From: CAZGXM01 sp964529795
GTDB taxonomy: Bacteria; Bacillota; JADQBR01
Direction of reading: 5' to 3'
Length of the DNA stretch: 37,332 nt
Assembly (NCBI GenBank): GCA_964529795.1
Contig: CAZGXM010000021.1
Coordinates: forward strand, 1-37,332
Part shown: positions 15,542 to 24,664 of the stretch, in pieces
Position numbering within the stretch: the first letter of the stretch is position 1
Layout of the letters: the number at the start of each line of letters is the position of its first letter
The notes under the pieces: model-generated
Databases searched by the model: none
Seen by the model: only the letters and a program-made list of their open reading frames with translations
What the model was told of the DNA's origin: nothing
Program-made: the position numbers and the translations under genes

Positions 15542-17470
15542 TTAGGCCTGGTGGTTCCTGGTATAGTTCAACAACCCGCCTGCCAGGATGATATCTATCT
15601 GTCTTTGGTCCAGGTCATGGGTTAACTTGATTTCTTTTCCGGAAGTTTTGTTTACTGCCGTTATTGGCGTGCCGGGATTTAAACCGGCACGAATGCTGTC
15701 AAGAACAATAGTGTCCCCCTGACTAATTTTTTCATAGTCGTTTTCAAAGGCAAAGGTAAGGGGTAAGATACCGAAATTAACCAAATTGGCCTTGTGAATT
15801 CTGGCAAAAGATTTGGCAATGACAGCTTTAATACCCAGGTACATGGGGGCTAACGCCGCATGCTCGCGACTGGAGCCCTGCCCGTAGTTGATACCGCCTA
15901 TAATAATGCCGCTGCCGCTTTTTTTGGCCCTTTTAACAAAATCAGGGTCAATACCGCTAAAGACAAATTCAGATATGGCGGGAATATTCGAACGCAGCGG
16001 CAGTACTTTTGTCCCGGCAGGCATAATGTCATCGGTGGTAATATTGTCGCCAACCTTGATAACCACCTTGCCTGTAATTTTTTCCGGCAGCGGTTCTTTC
16101 ACCGGTACCGGTTTTATATTGGGGCCGCGCCGGACAGTTATTTCTTGCGGATTGTCCGCCGGTGGAATGACCATTGAGTCATCCACCGGGAAAGCTTTGG
16201 GTTGTTTGATGATAACCGGTCCCCCCAAACTGCGGGGGTCAGTCAGGTGGCCGGTCAGTGCCGTGGCCGCAGCGGTTTCGGGGCTGACCAGATAAACTTG
16301 CGCGTCAGCGGTACCGCTGCGCCCTTTAAAGTTGCGGTTAAATGTACGCACGGACACTGCACCGGAGGGAGGTGCCTGTCCCATACCGATACAGGGGCCA
16401 CAGGCGGATTCCAGAATGCGGGCGCCGGCGTTAATCAGGTCCGTAAGGGCGCCGTTTTCCGCCAGCATCCGGAGCACCTGGCGCGAACCCGGTGAAATCA
16501 CCAGGCTGACGTCGGGATGGACGGTTTTATCCTTTAAGATTTGGGCCACCCGCATCAGGTCTGTATATGAGGAGTTGGTGCAACTACCGATGGCGACCTG
16601 GCGCACTGAAACAGCAGTTAAATTACTGACCTCCGTGACCGCATCGGGACTGTGGGGCCGGGCGGCCAGCGGTTCCAACTCACTTAAGTTTATGGATATG
16701 CGGGAAGCATATCCCGCATCGCTATCTGCAATGATTTCCTCCCATACTTCTTCCCGACCCTGGGCCCGCAAGAATTCCCGGGTAATCTCATCACTGGGAA
16801 ACACCGACGTGGTGGCGCCCAGTTCTGCACCCATGTTGGTGATGGTGGCACGTTCGGGAATGGATAGGGTTTTTACACCGGGGCCGGTGTACTCGATAAT
16901 TTTGCCCACACCGCCTTTAACAGATAAGCGGCGCAGCACTTCCAGAATAATATCTTTGGCAGTTACCCAGGGCGGCAGCTGCCCGGCAAGTTCCACAGCC
17001 AGAATTTCCGGCATGGTAAGATAAAAAGCCCCCCCGGCCATGGCAACGGCTACATCCAGACCGCCGGCGCCGATGGCCAGCATCCCCAATCCCCCGCCGG
17101 TGGGTGTATGGCTGTCGGAACCCAGCAGGGTTTGCCCCGGTCTGCCGAAACGTTCCAGGTGTACTTGATGGCAGATGCCGTTTCCCGGGCGGGAAAAGTA
17201 TACGCCGTGCTTGGCGGCAACCGTCTGCAGGTATAAATGGTCGTCAGCATTTTCAAACCCCGATTGCAGGGTGTTATGGTCCACGTAACTGACGGACAAA
17301 CTGGTTTTTACCCGGGAAATTCCCATTGCTTCAAACTGCAGGTATGCCATGGTACCCGTGGCATCCTGAGTTAATGTCTGGTCAATCTTCAAGGCAATCT
17401 GTTCGCCGGCCACAGGTTTTCCGGAAACCAGGTGTTCAGCAATGATTTTTTCCGCAACGCTTTTTCCCAT
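15542..17470 (-). CDS. acnA: Aconitate hydratase (short, Aquifex-type)
   Basis: The enzyme interconverts citrate and isocitrate in the TCA cycle. The 642 residues are the length of the compact 'Aquifex-type' aconitases found in anaerobes. The three cluster ligands are visible: C297 in AIGSCTNSSYTDL, and C357 and C360 in ESACGPCIGMGQ. GSDSHTPTGGGLGML and the swivel-domain NYGQGSSREHAALAPMYLG with the catalytic-type Ser-Arg complete the active site. ATG 17470 follows GGAGGACCACC. The gene stands alone between a terminator and a ~300 bp gap. Confidence 0.94.
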   Translation of the reverse strand: MGKSVAEKIIAEHLVSGKPVAGEQIALKIDQTLTQDATGTMAYLQFEAMGISRVKTSLSVSYVDHNTLQSGFENADDHLYLQTVAAKHGVYFSRPGNGICHQVHLERFGRPGQTLLGSDSHTPTGGGLGMLAIGAGGLDVAVAMAGGAFYLTMPEILAVELAGQLPPWVTAKDIILEVLRRLSVKGGVGKIIEYTGPGVKTLSIPERATITNMGAELGATTSVFPSDEITREFLRAQGREEVWEEIIADSDAGYASRISINLSELEPLAARPHSPDAVTEVSNLTAVSVRQVAIGSCTNSSYTDLMRVAQILKDKTVHPDVSLVISPGSRQVLRMLAENGALTDLINAGARILESACGPCIGMGQAPPSGAVSVRTFNRNFKGRSGTADAQVYLVSPETAAATALTGHLTDPRSLGGPVIIKQPKAFPVDDSMVIPPADNPQEITVRRGPNIKPVPVKEPLPEKITGKVVIKVGDNITTDDIMPAGTKVLPLRSNIPAISEFVFSGIDPDFVKRAKKSGSGIIIGGINYGQGSSREHAALAPMYLGIKAVIAKSFARIHKANLVNFGILPLTFAFENDYEKISQGDTIVLDSIRAGLNPGTPITAVNKTSGKEIKLTHDLDQRQIDIILAGGLLNYTRNHQA

Positions 17471-17774
17471 GGTGGTCCTCCGTTTTTTCTCATTTTGTCT
17501 AATAATGTATCAGAAACAGGGGATGGTGTCAAATTGAGATTATCACTGAAAAACAGGGTAACCGGCAGGGAAAATACCTTGATCAAGCGCTATCGTGGTT
17601 TAAGCTCGCAGGTATATCCCGGAAATCATGGCAGAGATGATTGGGAAATATTCCTTAAAGTGATATAATTTTTTATAGCTATTGCCGGGGAATATGTCCC
17701 GGGTAACTGTTTAAAAAATAAGGTAAAAAGGAAATCAGGTATGATCAAATTTAATAGTGCTGGGGGAGAATTGA
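17471..17774. other. Intergenic region between divergent acn and DUF503 gene
   Basis: About 300 bp without a convincing gene. A short frame, TTG 17534 to TAA 17668 (44 residues), has no good ribosome-binding site and no recognised family. Promoters for both flanking genes must lie here, but I could not pick clear boxes. Confidence 0.4.
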
Positions 17775-18056
17775 GTGGTAATCGGCGTGGCTGTTTTTGA
17801 ACTGCGTATTCCGGGAGCATTTAGCCTTAAAGATAAAAGAAGGGTTTTATCCAGTTTGTTGAACCGCCTGCGGTCAAGATACAATGTATCGGTAGCGGAA
17901 ATTGGGAACCAGGGTGTCAAGCAGCGTGCAACTGTGGCGGTTGCCGCTGTGGCCAACAGCACGGCACATGTTTATTCCGTTCTTTCCACCGTTACCAGTT
18001 TTGTGGAAACACACCGGGGGCTGGAGTGTTTGCATGTCAGTACGGAAATTCTTTAA
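17775..18056 (+). CDS. DUF503 / YlxP-like protein
   Basis: A 93-residue protein of the DUF503 family, recognised by VIGVAVFELRIPGAFSLKDK at the N-terminus, RRVLSSLLNRLRSRYNVSVAE, and the C-terminal helix with VETHRGLE. B. subtilis YlxP, usually in the nusA-infB-rbfA operon, belongs here. Its role is unknown, though a ribosome-maturation link has been suggested from context. GTG 17775 lies 6 bp after GGGGGAG. The trmL gene starts 20 bp downstream, so the two probably form an operon of RNA-related functions. Confidence 0.88.
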   Translation: MVIGVAVFELRIPGAFSLKDKRRVLSSLLNRLRSRYNVSVAEIGNQGVKQRATVAVAAVANSTAHVYSVLSTVTSFVETHRGLECLHVSTEIL

Positions 18057-18076
18057 GCATAAAGGGGTATCATGCG

Positions 18077-18535
18077 ATGAACATTGTACTGGTTGAACCG
18101 GAAATACCGCAGAATACAGGCAATATTTCCCGTACCTGTGCCGTAACCGGTTCCACCCTGCATCTGGTACGCCCGTTGGGGTTCTCCACGGATGACAGGT
18201 ATTTAAAACGGGCTGGTTTGGATTACTGGCATTTATTAGATATCTATTACTATGATAGTTTTGCTGAGTTAAAGGGGAAATACCCCCGTGGCAATTTTTA
18301 TTACGCCACTACCAAGGCCGGTAATCGCTACACGGCAATGCGTTACCGGCCGGATGATTTTTTGGTATTCGGCAAAGAGACCAGGGGGTTGCCGGGAGAT
18401 ATTATTGACAGGTATCCCGGGCAGTGCATCCGTATTCCCATGGCCAATGACGCCCGCTCTATGAACCTGGCCAACGCCGTGGCGGTAATTCTTTTTGAGG
18501 CACTGCGGCAGAATGGTTTTCCGGGCATGAAGTAG
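18077..18535 (+). CDS. trmL: tRNA (cytidine/uridine-34-2'-O)-methyltransferase, SPOUT family
   Basis: The enzyme methylates the ribose of the wobble base of certain leucine tRNAs. The 152-residue SPOUT protein has the hallmark start MNIVLVEPEIPQNTGNISRT, then LHLVRPLGF, DYWHLLDI, LVFGKETRGLP (SAM knot) and IPMANDARSMNLANAVAVIL. ATG 18077 follows AAAGGGG by 9 bp. Length and motifs are complete for TrmL/CspR. Confidence 0.94.
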   Translation: MNIVLVEPEIPQNTGNISRTCAVTGSTLHLVRPLGFSTDDRYLKRAGLDYWHLLDIYYYDSFAELKGKYPRGNFYYATTKAGNRYTAMRYRPDDFLVFGKETRGLPGDIIDRYPGQCIRIPMANDARSMNLANAVAVILFEALRQNGFPGMK

Positions 18536-18579
18536 TAGCAAATAGGAAAATTTTGGTAATTACACCGTGAACCTTACAA

Positions 18580-18608
18580 TTGACTTTGGTCGTTCTATCA
18601 ATTATAAT
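18580..18608 (+). promoter_or_regulatory. Promoter of tRNA-Pro
   Basis: TTGACT (18580-18585), an exactly 17-bp spacer, and TATAAT (18603-18608): a near-consensus vegetative promoter. The tRNA begins 19 bp after the -10 box. Confidence 0.85.
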
Positions 18609-18626
18609 AAATTGCGTACCGCTTTT

Positions 18627-18703
18627 CGGGGTGTGGCTCAGCTTGGTAGAGCGCTGCGTTCGGGACGCAGAGGTCGTAGGTTCAAATCCTATCACCCCGA
18701 CCA
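18627..18703 (+). tRNA. tRNA-Pro (anticodon CGG), CCA encoded
   Basis: The acceptor arm CGGGGTG/CACCCCG, D-arm with GGCTCAGCTTGGTAGAGC, anticodon stem CTGCG/CGCAG with loop TTCGGGA, and T-arm with GGTTCAAATCC are all present. Anticodon CGG reads CCG proline codons. A terminator follows at 18730, so this is a single-gene transcript. Confidence 0.96.
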
Positions 18704-18729
18704 GTAAGACAAATATTCTTAATAGAAAT

Positions 18730-18761
18730 AACTTCGGTCACGGGCCGGGGTTATTTTTTTT
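18730..18761 (+). terminator. Terminator after tRNA-Pro
   Basis: AACTTCGGTC pairs with GGCCGGGGTT (three G-U pairs), with a 3-nt loop and a long T-run. Confidence 0.75.
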
Positions 18762-18900
18762 CCAAGAGAAGTAAGTATGCCGGGGTAAGGGGTTTGCGGG
18801 CAATTTTGCTTGCGAGGTGATTATCTTGTTGGCAGTGGGAATAATAGGGACAGGACGGGTGGGCTTTGCCCGTCAGGTTATTGAAGAAATGGAGGGGGAA

Positions 18901-19155
18901 ATGACGAAGGTTAAAATTATGGAAATTAATACTGAAAAGATGCCACGGAGTAAGAAAAGCAGAAAAAAGAGTAAATATCCCACGGAAGCAGAAGCATTCA
19001 AACTGGAAGTAGCTGCGGAAATGGGGATACTGGAAAAAGTAAAGAAATATGGTTGGGACAGTCTCAGCGCCGAAGAAAGCGGGCGCCTGGGTGGTTTAAT
19101 TGCGAAAAAGAAAAGGGAAATGGCCGCGGAGTTTCCGCAAAAAAATAAGCGGTAA
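18901..19155 (+). CDS. Divergent alpha/beta-type small acid-soluble spore protein
   Basis: Residues FKLEVAAEMGILEKVKKYGW, followed by LSAEESGRLGGLIAKK, match the two conserved blocks of alpha/beta-type SASPs, which coat and protect spore DNA. The first block is also where the germination protease cuts (LEVA-AE type). A lysine/arginine-rich N-terminal extension (SKKSRKKSK) adds DNA-binding character. ATG 18901 has GGAGGGGG just upstream and gives 84 residues; ATG 18940 would give a more usual 71. The frame is open back to 18817, and that upstream part reads LAVGIIGTGRVGFARQVIEE, like a Rossmann-fold start. A terminator follows at 19196. Confidence 0.75.
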   Translation: MTKVKIMEINTEKMPRSKKSRKKSKYPTEAEAFKLEVAAEMGILEKVKKYGWDSLSAEESGRLGGLIAKKKREMAAEFPQKNKR

Positions 19156-19195
19156 AAAAACGAAAGAATAAAAGAATAAATAAGATGGAAATATG

Positions 19196-19224
19196 AGAGG
19201 TGCTGCGCCAACAACACCTCTTTC
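19196..19224 (+). terminator. Terminator after the SASP gene
   Basis: AGAGGTG (19196-19202) pairs with CACCTCT (19215-19221), then a short T-run. It separates convergent genes. Confidence 0.55.
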
Positions 19225-19237
19225 TTGATGGTTTCCT

Positions 19238-19753
19238 TTAAAAATTGCCTTGCTCATTGATCACCCTGCTGGGTTTGGCCAGGACAAAGATTTTTAGCTG
19301 CTGACTGATAATTACCGTTTGCACCTGCAGGTAAAAATCCCGGTTTTCCACTGTCAATTTACGCCCCTGGACAATTTGGGGCACCAATTCGGGCTCTATT
19401 TTTTCTATTTCCTTCCCGTTCAACGGCTGCAGCATTTCTACAATTCTTTTTTCCAATTCCATCTGCAGGGAACTGCCTTCATATTTACTGAAAGTATCCT
19501 TGGGAAATGTCACATTGGCTTCAATACGGTTGACGGCGGCTGCCCGGCGTTTTTTCAGGTTTTCGTTTATCTGTTTTAATTCCTTTTTAACAGAGCTTAG
19601 TTCATTATGCAGGTTTTCTTTTTCAATAGTCAACTGGTCAATTTGATGCCCCATGTACACGGTGGCTGTCACTGTGCCGAGGATAAAACCCAGGCAAAGG
19701 GCGGAGAGGATTTTCAGCAGAAGAGTCCGCCTGATAACGCAAAAGCGCGCCAT
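19238..19753 (-). CDS. ytrI: Sporulation membrane protein YtrI
   Basis: The 171-residue protein has one N-terminal membrane helix (LLLKILSALCLGFILGTVTA), then a coiled coil (IEKENLHNELSSVKKELKQI) and a beta-rich C-terminal domain. This and its place directly after ytrH identify YtrI, a forespore-engulfment-stage membrane protein made under SigE in Bacillus. Its start overlaps the ytrH stop by one base (TAATG). The pair lies divergently next to dnaE, as in Bacillus. Confidence 0.75.
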   Translation of the reverse strand: MARFCVIRRTLLLKILSALCLGFILGTVTATVYMGHQIDQLTIEKENLHNELSSVKKELKQINENLKKRRAAAVNRIEANVTFPKDTFSKYEGSSLQMELEKRIVEMLQPLNGKEIEKIEPELVPQIVQGRKLTVENRDFYLQVQTVIISQQLKIFVLAKPSRVINEQGNF

Positions 19754-20076
19754 TATTGTCCACCAGCCAGATTGGAAATGATAAAGTAACCCAGTTGGGC
19801 CCCGGCGAAAGCGCTGATGATGTAAAGAATTTGCTTGATCAGGGTAATCAACTCTCCTTCAAACAGTCCCAGTTCCAACACTTCAATTGTGGTGAATGTG
19901 CCGCCGATTGCAGCCACTATGGCCCAAATTTTTATTTCGTAGGCCAGTTTGGCCATGGCGCGTAAGGGAGGTCCCCCGGACAACACGGCAGCCAGTGAAC
20001 CGACCAACGAGGCCCCCAGTTCCACACCCAAAGCGGTAAACAATATCAGCAGCATTTTTTGACTGAAGCTCTCCAT
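19753..20076 (-). CDS. ytrH: Sporulation membrane protein YtrH
   Basis: About 107 residues from ATG 20076, with GGGGGGGA upstream; the frame is open to 20109. Three hydrophobic segments are seen, with GVELGASLVGSLAAVLSGGP, AIGGTFTTIEVLELGLFEGE and AGAQLGYFIISNLAGGQ. These match the short YtrH sporulation protein. It forms an operon with ytrI and is expected to be SigE-dependent; I did not find a clear SigE promoter. Confidence 0.8.
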   Translation of the reverse strand: MESFSQKMLLILFTALGVELGASLVGSLAAVLSGGPPLRAMAKLAYEIKIWAIVAAIGGTFTTIEVLELGLFEGELITLIKQILYIISAFAGAQLGYFIISNLAGGQ

Positions 20077-20259
20077 GTTGCTGTCCCCCCCAACAATAAG
20101 GCCAGGCATATAAATATTTATTAGCCCCGAGTGCGGGCTATTACTATTTTGGTACTAAAAGTTATCAGAGATTGGACCGGACAGGCAGGGTATCGCGGGG
20201 TACGTCTTGAATTTATGTTGGTAATTCCAACTTGCATCCAGTGAGGGGAGGAACCAGCG

Positions 20260-23200
20260 GTGGGTTTTAGAGACAGCAAAGCAACCGGCGCCGGCAAAAA
20301 ACCATTTGTCCATCTTCACGTCCACTCGGAATACAGTCTTCTTGACGGTGCCGCACGGCTGGAAAAGTTAATTTCCCGTGCTAAAGAACTGGGCATGACG
20401 GCACTGGCATTGACTGATCACGGGGTAATGTACGGCGTGGTACAGTTTTACAAACTGGCTAAGAAGCACGGGATAAAACCGATTATCGGCTGTGAAGTAT
20501 ATCTGGCCCGGCGCAGCCGGCTTGATAAAGAGGCCAACAAGGATGATTCCCCTTACCACCTGGTTTTACTGGCGGAAAATATGACCGGATACAAAAATTT
20601 AATGGTCCTGGTTTCCAAAGCATTTATTGAGGGGTTCTACTACAAACCCAGGGTGGACAAACAGTTGTTGCGGGAGTACAGCGAGGGATTGATAGCTTTA
20701 TCTGCTTGCCTGGCAGGGGAGATACCCTTACTTTTGCAGGACGGCCAGATGGAGGTTGCAAAACAGGTGGCCAAAGAAATGCAGGAGATATTTGGGCCGG
20801 GGAATTTTTTCCTTGAACTGCAGGACCATGGTTTGGAAGGCCAGGCGTCGGTTAACCGGCACCTGGTGCAGTTGTCAGAGGAATTGAATATTCCCCTGGC
20901 AGCGACAAATGACGTGCATTACGTAATGCGGGAAGACACGCGCATCCATGAGGTGCTGTTATGCATCCAGACGGGCAAGACCTTATCCGATACCGGCCGG
21001 ATGGATTTTGGTTCCGGGGAGTTTTATTTAAAAAGCCGCGAGGAAATGGAAATGCTTTTCGGAGAGCACCCGGAAGCGTTGGACAACACCACTTTGATAG
21101 CCGGACGCTGCCAGGTGGAATTTGATTTTGGCTCCCTGCACCTTCCCTACTATCAAGTTCCCCAAGGCTACGATTTGGACACCTACCTTTTAAGTTTATG
21201 CCGGAAGGGGTTGGAGGAAAGGTACGAGCGTGTCCGTGAAGAACACCGTGCCCGGCTGGAATACGAATTAAAAATCATCAAGGAGATGGGCTATTCCGGA
21301 TATTTTTTAATTGTTTGGGACCTGGTTAATTTTGCCCGGAATAAAGGTATTCTTGTCGGGCCGGGACGGGGGTCGGCGGCGGGAAGTCTGGTAGCGTATT
21401 GCCTGGGAATAACCGATATTGACCCTTTACAGTACGGCCTGTTGTTTGAACGTTTTCTCAACCCGGAAAGGGTAAGTATGCCCGATGTGGATATAGATTT
21501 TTGCTTCGAACGCCGGGGAGAGGTAATTGAATATGTTGCTCAAAAATACGGTAGTGACCACGTGGCTCAAATCATTACCTTTGGTACCATGGCTGCTAGG
21601 GCGGCGATCCGCGATGTGGGGCGTGTGCTGGGCATGTCTCCGGGGCAGGTTGATAAAGTGGCCAAATTAGTACCCAATGAACTGGGTATTACCATCGACC
21701 GGGCCTTGCAGGCCAACCATGTTCTCAGGGAACGTTATGAGACTGAAGAACAGATCAAGGAACTTGTGGACCTGGCCAGAGCCATTGAAGGGATGCCGCG
21801 GCATGCTTCCACTCATGCCGCCGGTGTTGTGATAGCCAGGGAACGGTTGACCAATTATGTACCCTTACAAACTACCAGTGAAAAAGGGATAACCACCCAG
21901 TTTCCCATGAATACGGTGGAGGAACTGGGGCTGCTAAAAATGGATATCCTGGGCCTGCGTACCCTTACCGTCATGAACCATACCCTGCGGCTTGTAAAAG
22001 AAAACCGCGGTATGGACCTGGACTTAAAAAGAATACCCCTTGATGACCGGGCCGTTTTTGACCTGCTGTCCCGGGGTGACACCATTGGTGTATTTCAACT
22101 GGAAAGTTCGGGTATGCGTACCATCTTGAGAAGCTTGAAACCGGAGCAGTTTCCAGATGTTATTGCTCTGGTTGCCCTGTACCGGCCCGGTCCCCTGGGC
22201 AGCGGTATGGTGGATGATTTTATCGGCCGCAAGCACGGTGAAACACCTGTGAGCTACCTGCATCCGGCTTTGGAACCTATCTTGAGGGAGACCTACGGGG
22301 TAATTTTATACCAGGAGCAGGTTATGCATATCGCCAGCAGTTTGTCCGGGTTTACTCTGGGGGAAGCCGACCTGCTGCGCCGGGCTATGGGTAAAAAGAA
22401 GCCCGAGGTTATTGCCGGGCTGCGGGAAAAGTTTATCCAGGGTGCGGAAGCCCGGGGTATTGCCCGGGAAACTGCGGCAAAGATATTTGACCTGATGGAA
22501 TACTTTGCCGGGTACGGCTTTAACAAGTCCCATTCTGCCGCATACGCCCTGGTTGCATACCAGACCGCTTACTTAAAGGCACATTATCCTGTGGAGTTTA
22601 TGTGCGCGCTGTTAACCAGTATCATGAACAATCCGGATAAGGTTCCTTTGTACATTGAAGAATGCCGCCAGATAGACATAGGAATACTGCCGCCCGATGT
22701 CAACGAAAGCCGGGCGGACTTTACCGTGGTGGATAATAAAATCCGGTTCGGCCTGGCAGCGGTGAAAAACGTTGGCCGGGGAGCAATTAAGTCTATTATC
22801 CAGGCCCGGGAAAAAGACGGGCGCTTTAAAACGCTTACTGATTTTTGCCAGCGGGTGGACCTCAGGCAGGTTAACCGCCGGGTATTGGAAAGTCTGATAA
22901 AATGCGGCGCTTTTGGTTCACTTGGCTTAAACAGGGCCCAGTTGCTCGCTATCCTGGACAGTTGTCTTGAAGCTGCCCAGCGCTACCAGCGTGATAGGTC
23001 TCAAGGCCAGGTTTCCCTGTTGGATTTGGTGGGTGGCCGGGATACGGGAGACTATGCTGTGGAACAGGTGCCGGATTTACCCGAGTTCTCCGACAAGGAG
23101 TTGTTGGCAATGGAAAAAGAAATGTTGGGTTTCTATGTCAGCGGTCACCCGGTGGCCCCCTATGCCAGGCAGATCAAATCTCAAGCATCTCATGATATTT

Positions 23201-23703
23201 CCCGGCTTTCATCTCTGGAGGATGGGGCACAGGTTACCGTGGGGGGGATTATCACTTATGTCAGGCGTACGGTCACCAGGCGGGGCGAGGCCATGGCATA
23301 CGTGACGCTGGAAGACACCAGCGGTGTGGTGGAGGTCTTGATTTTTCCCCGGGTGTATGCCCGGTTAAACCCTTTGCTGGAGGAGGACCGGGTTGTCGTT
23401 CTTAGCGGTAGACTTTCTCGAAACGAAGATGAATTCAAGATTTTTGCTGACAAAATTCAGTGGCTGCCGGAAATTAACAGCAAGAAACTATACATTCAAG
23501 TATTTAACCGGCAAAAGACGCTGGAAAAAATCAAGCCGCTTTTGGACGAATACCCGGGGCAGACACCGGTCTACCTGTATTTTCCGGACACGAAAAAATG
23601 TATTATCGCGGATAGGAAATACTGGGTAAACCCGGAAGAGGCCCTGTTGGCACAACTCAAAGAAATTTGCGGGGGGGACTCTGTAAAATTGGTTGGCGAT
23701 TAG
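20260..23703 (+). CDS. dnaE: DNA polymerase III alpha subunit, DnaE
   Basis: Replicative C-family polymerase, 1147 residues, a full DnaE1-like length. The N-terminal PHP domain has H18-x-H20-x-H22 in FVHLHVHSEYSLLDG and TDHGVMYG. The palm holds GPGRGSAAGSLVAY and catalytic MPDVDIDF (D409, D411), with the third aspartate in KMDILGLRTLTV (D562). VALYRPGPLGSGM and GYGFNKSHSAAYALVAYQTAYLK belong to the fingers. Near the C-terminus an OB fold (VTVGGIITYVRR, AYVTLEDTSGVVEVLIFP) follows a helix-hairpin-helix region. GTG 20260 follows GAGGGGAGG. The gene is transcribed alone; a terminator lies at 23890. Confidence 0.97.
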   Translation: MGFRDSKATGAGKKPFVHLHVHSEYSLLDGAARLEKLISRAKELGMTALALTDHGVMYGVVQFYKLAKKHGIKPIIGCEVYLARRSRLDKEANKDDSPYHLVLLAENMTGYKNLMVLVSKAFIEGFYYKPRVDKQLLREYSEGLIALSACLAGEIPLLLQDGQMEVAKQVAKEMQEIFGPGNFFLELQDHGLEGQASVNRHLVQLSEELNIPLAATNDVHYVMREDTRIHEVLLCIQTGKTLSDTGRMDFGSGEFYLKSREEMEMLFGEHPEALDNTTLIAGRCQVEFDFGSLHLPYYQVPQGYDLDTYLLSLCRKGLEERYERVREEHRARLEYELKIIKEMGYSGYFLIVWDLVNFARNKGILVGPGRGSAAGSLVAYCLGITDIDPLQYGLLFERFLNPERVSMPDVDIDFCFERRGEVIEYVAQKYGSDHVAQIITFGTMAARAAIRDVGRVLGMSPGQVDKVAKLVPNELGITIDRALQANHVLRERYETEEQIKELVDLARAIEGMPRHASTHAAGVVIARERLTNYVPLQTTSEKGITTQFPMNTVEELGLLKMDILGLRTLTVMNHTLRLVKENRGMDLDLKRIPLDDRAVFDLLSRGDTIGVFQLESSGMRTILRSLKPEQFPDVIALVALYRPGPLGSGMVDDFIGRKHGETPVSYLHPALEPILRETYGVILYQEQVMHIASSLSGFTLGEADLLRRAMGKKKPEVIAGLREKFIQGAEARGIARETAAKIFDLMEYFAGYGFNKSHSAAYALVAYQTAYLKAHYPVEFMCALLTSIMNNPDKVPLYIEECRQIDIGILPPDVNESRADFTVVDNKIRFGLAAVKNVGRGAIKSIIQAREKDGRFKTLTDFCQRVDLRQVNRRVLESLIKCGAFGSLGLNRAQLLAILDSCLEAAQRYQRDRSQGQVSLLDLVGGRDTGDYAVEQVPDLPEFSDKELLAMEKEMLGFYVSGHPVAPYARQIKSQASHDISRLSSLEDGAQVTVGGIITYVRRTVTRRGEAMAYVTLEDTSGVVEVLIFPRVYARLNPLLEEDRVVVLSGRLSRNEDEFKIFADKIQWLPEINSKKLYIQVFNRQKTLEKIKPLLDEYPGQTPVYLYFPDTKKCIIADRKYWVNPEEALLAQLKEICGGDSVKLVGD

Positions 23704-23889
23704 CACCGGACTGCCGTTGCTGGCCTGACCGGCTTTGGCTATTTGGATAAGGAAAAACCGGGTATGATCGGGCAGTTACATGCTGCCAAACAGAATCAGG
23801 TGAATATATTTTTGGACGACTTGATTGCGGGAATTGCCCGCGGTGTCAGCCAAACTGACGCATGGGACAAAAAAATAACCTCAATCTTG

Positions 23890-23915
23890 CTACCGGATAA
23901 TACCGGTAGTTTTTT
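23890..23915 (+). terminator. Terminator after dnaE
   Basis: CTACCGG pairs perfectly with CCGGTAG around ATAATA, then six T. It lies 187 bp after the dnaE stop; the stretch between holds no convincing gene. Confidence 0.85.
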
Positions 23916-23989
23916 GTATAATTTGATTTTATCAGGAAAAAATAACATTCGAAATTACATATCAGACCAGTTGGAGGAGGTGAAAAGTA

Positions 23990-24529
23990 TTGCAAAAAAA
24001 TTTAAAAGTGTTGTTGGTATTCTGTTTGCTGGTGGGATTGACTTTTGTCCTGACTGGTTGTCCCCAAACCCAGGTACGACAAAACGGTAACGATACCGCA
24101 AAGGAGCGGGCGGAAGAGAAACAGGAACCCCAACCTGGGGGAGAGGCACCTGAAGAAGAAGCCAACTTCACCAAATACACCGACCAGGCCCCCGACGGGT
24201 GTGCAAGCTGCCACAGGAAGGTATCTGAGGAAAAGGACTACCGACTCAGTGCCGAAACAGAGAATATTGAGGGACACCCTGACGTTCCGGAAAATGCCGA
24301 AATAAATGATTGCATCCAGTGTCACGGTACAGACAGCAAAAGGCCTTTTGCCAGGATACTGCACCGGGTACACATTGTGGAAGGCGATCACTATCGCGAG
24401 AAATATGATAAGACCTGTATCAACTGTCACAGAGTCGCCGATAACGGAGTCGTTACCATTAAAGGGTTACAGTCTACAGACACCGAAACGGATGATAATC
24501 CGGAAACCAATACTGGTGAAGGCCAGTAG
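23990..24529 (+). CDS. Triheme c-type cytochrome lipoprotein
   Basis: A 179-residue exported electron carrier. The signal peptide has a hydrophobic core and a lipobox LTGC (C24), so the mature protein is lipid-anchored on the outside of the membrane. A Glu/Pro/Gln-rich linker (about 35-60) follows. Three CXXCH haem sites lie at C71-C74-H75, C108-C111-H112 and C143-C146-H147, with additional His residues that could serve as distal ligands. TTG 23990 has GGAGGAGGTGA upstream, a near-perfect site. No redox partner gene is adjacent; the other multiheme cytochrome is 6.3 kb downstream. A terminator at 24545 makes it a single-gene unit. Confidence 0.9.
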   Translation: MQKNLKVLLVFCLLVGLTFVLTGCPQTQVRQNGNDTAKERAEEKQEPQPGGEAPEEEANFTKYTDQAPDGCASCHRKVSEEKDYRLSAETENIEGHPDVPENAEINDCIQCHGTDSKRPFARILHRVHIVEGDHYREKYDKTCINCHRVADNGVVTIKGLQSTDTETDDNPETNTGEGQ

Positions 24530-24544
24530 GGGCAAAGTTACTAG

Positions 24545-24576
24545 TGGCACCCGAATTGCGGGTGCCATTTAATTTT
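24545..24576 (+). terminator. Terminator after the triheme cytochrome
   Basis: TGGCACCCG (24545-24553) pairs perfectly with CGGGTGCCA (24559-24567), then a T-rich tail. Confidence 0.85.
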
Positions 24577-24664
24577 GGGCTTTTGTCAAAGACTTTGAAG
24601 GAATTCGTTGCTATTGGTGGAAATACCAGAAGTGAGGGTAAAGAAGTTAAAGGAGGCATTTGTT

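Noticed and set aside
23743..24090. 115-codon ORF between dnaE and the triheme cytochrome
   Set aside because: It has no ribosome-binding site, runs through the dnaE terminator and overlaps the cytochrome gene in another frame.
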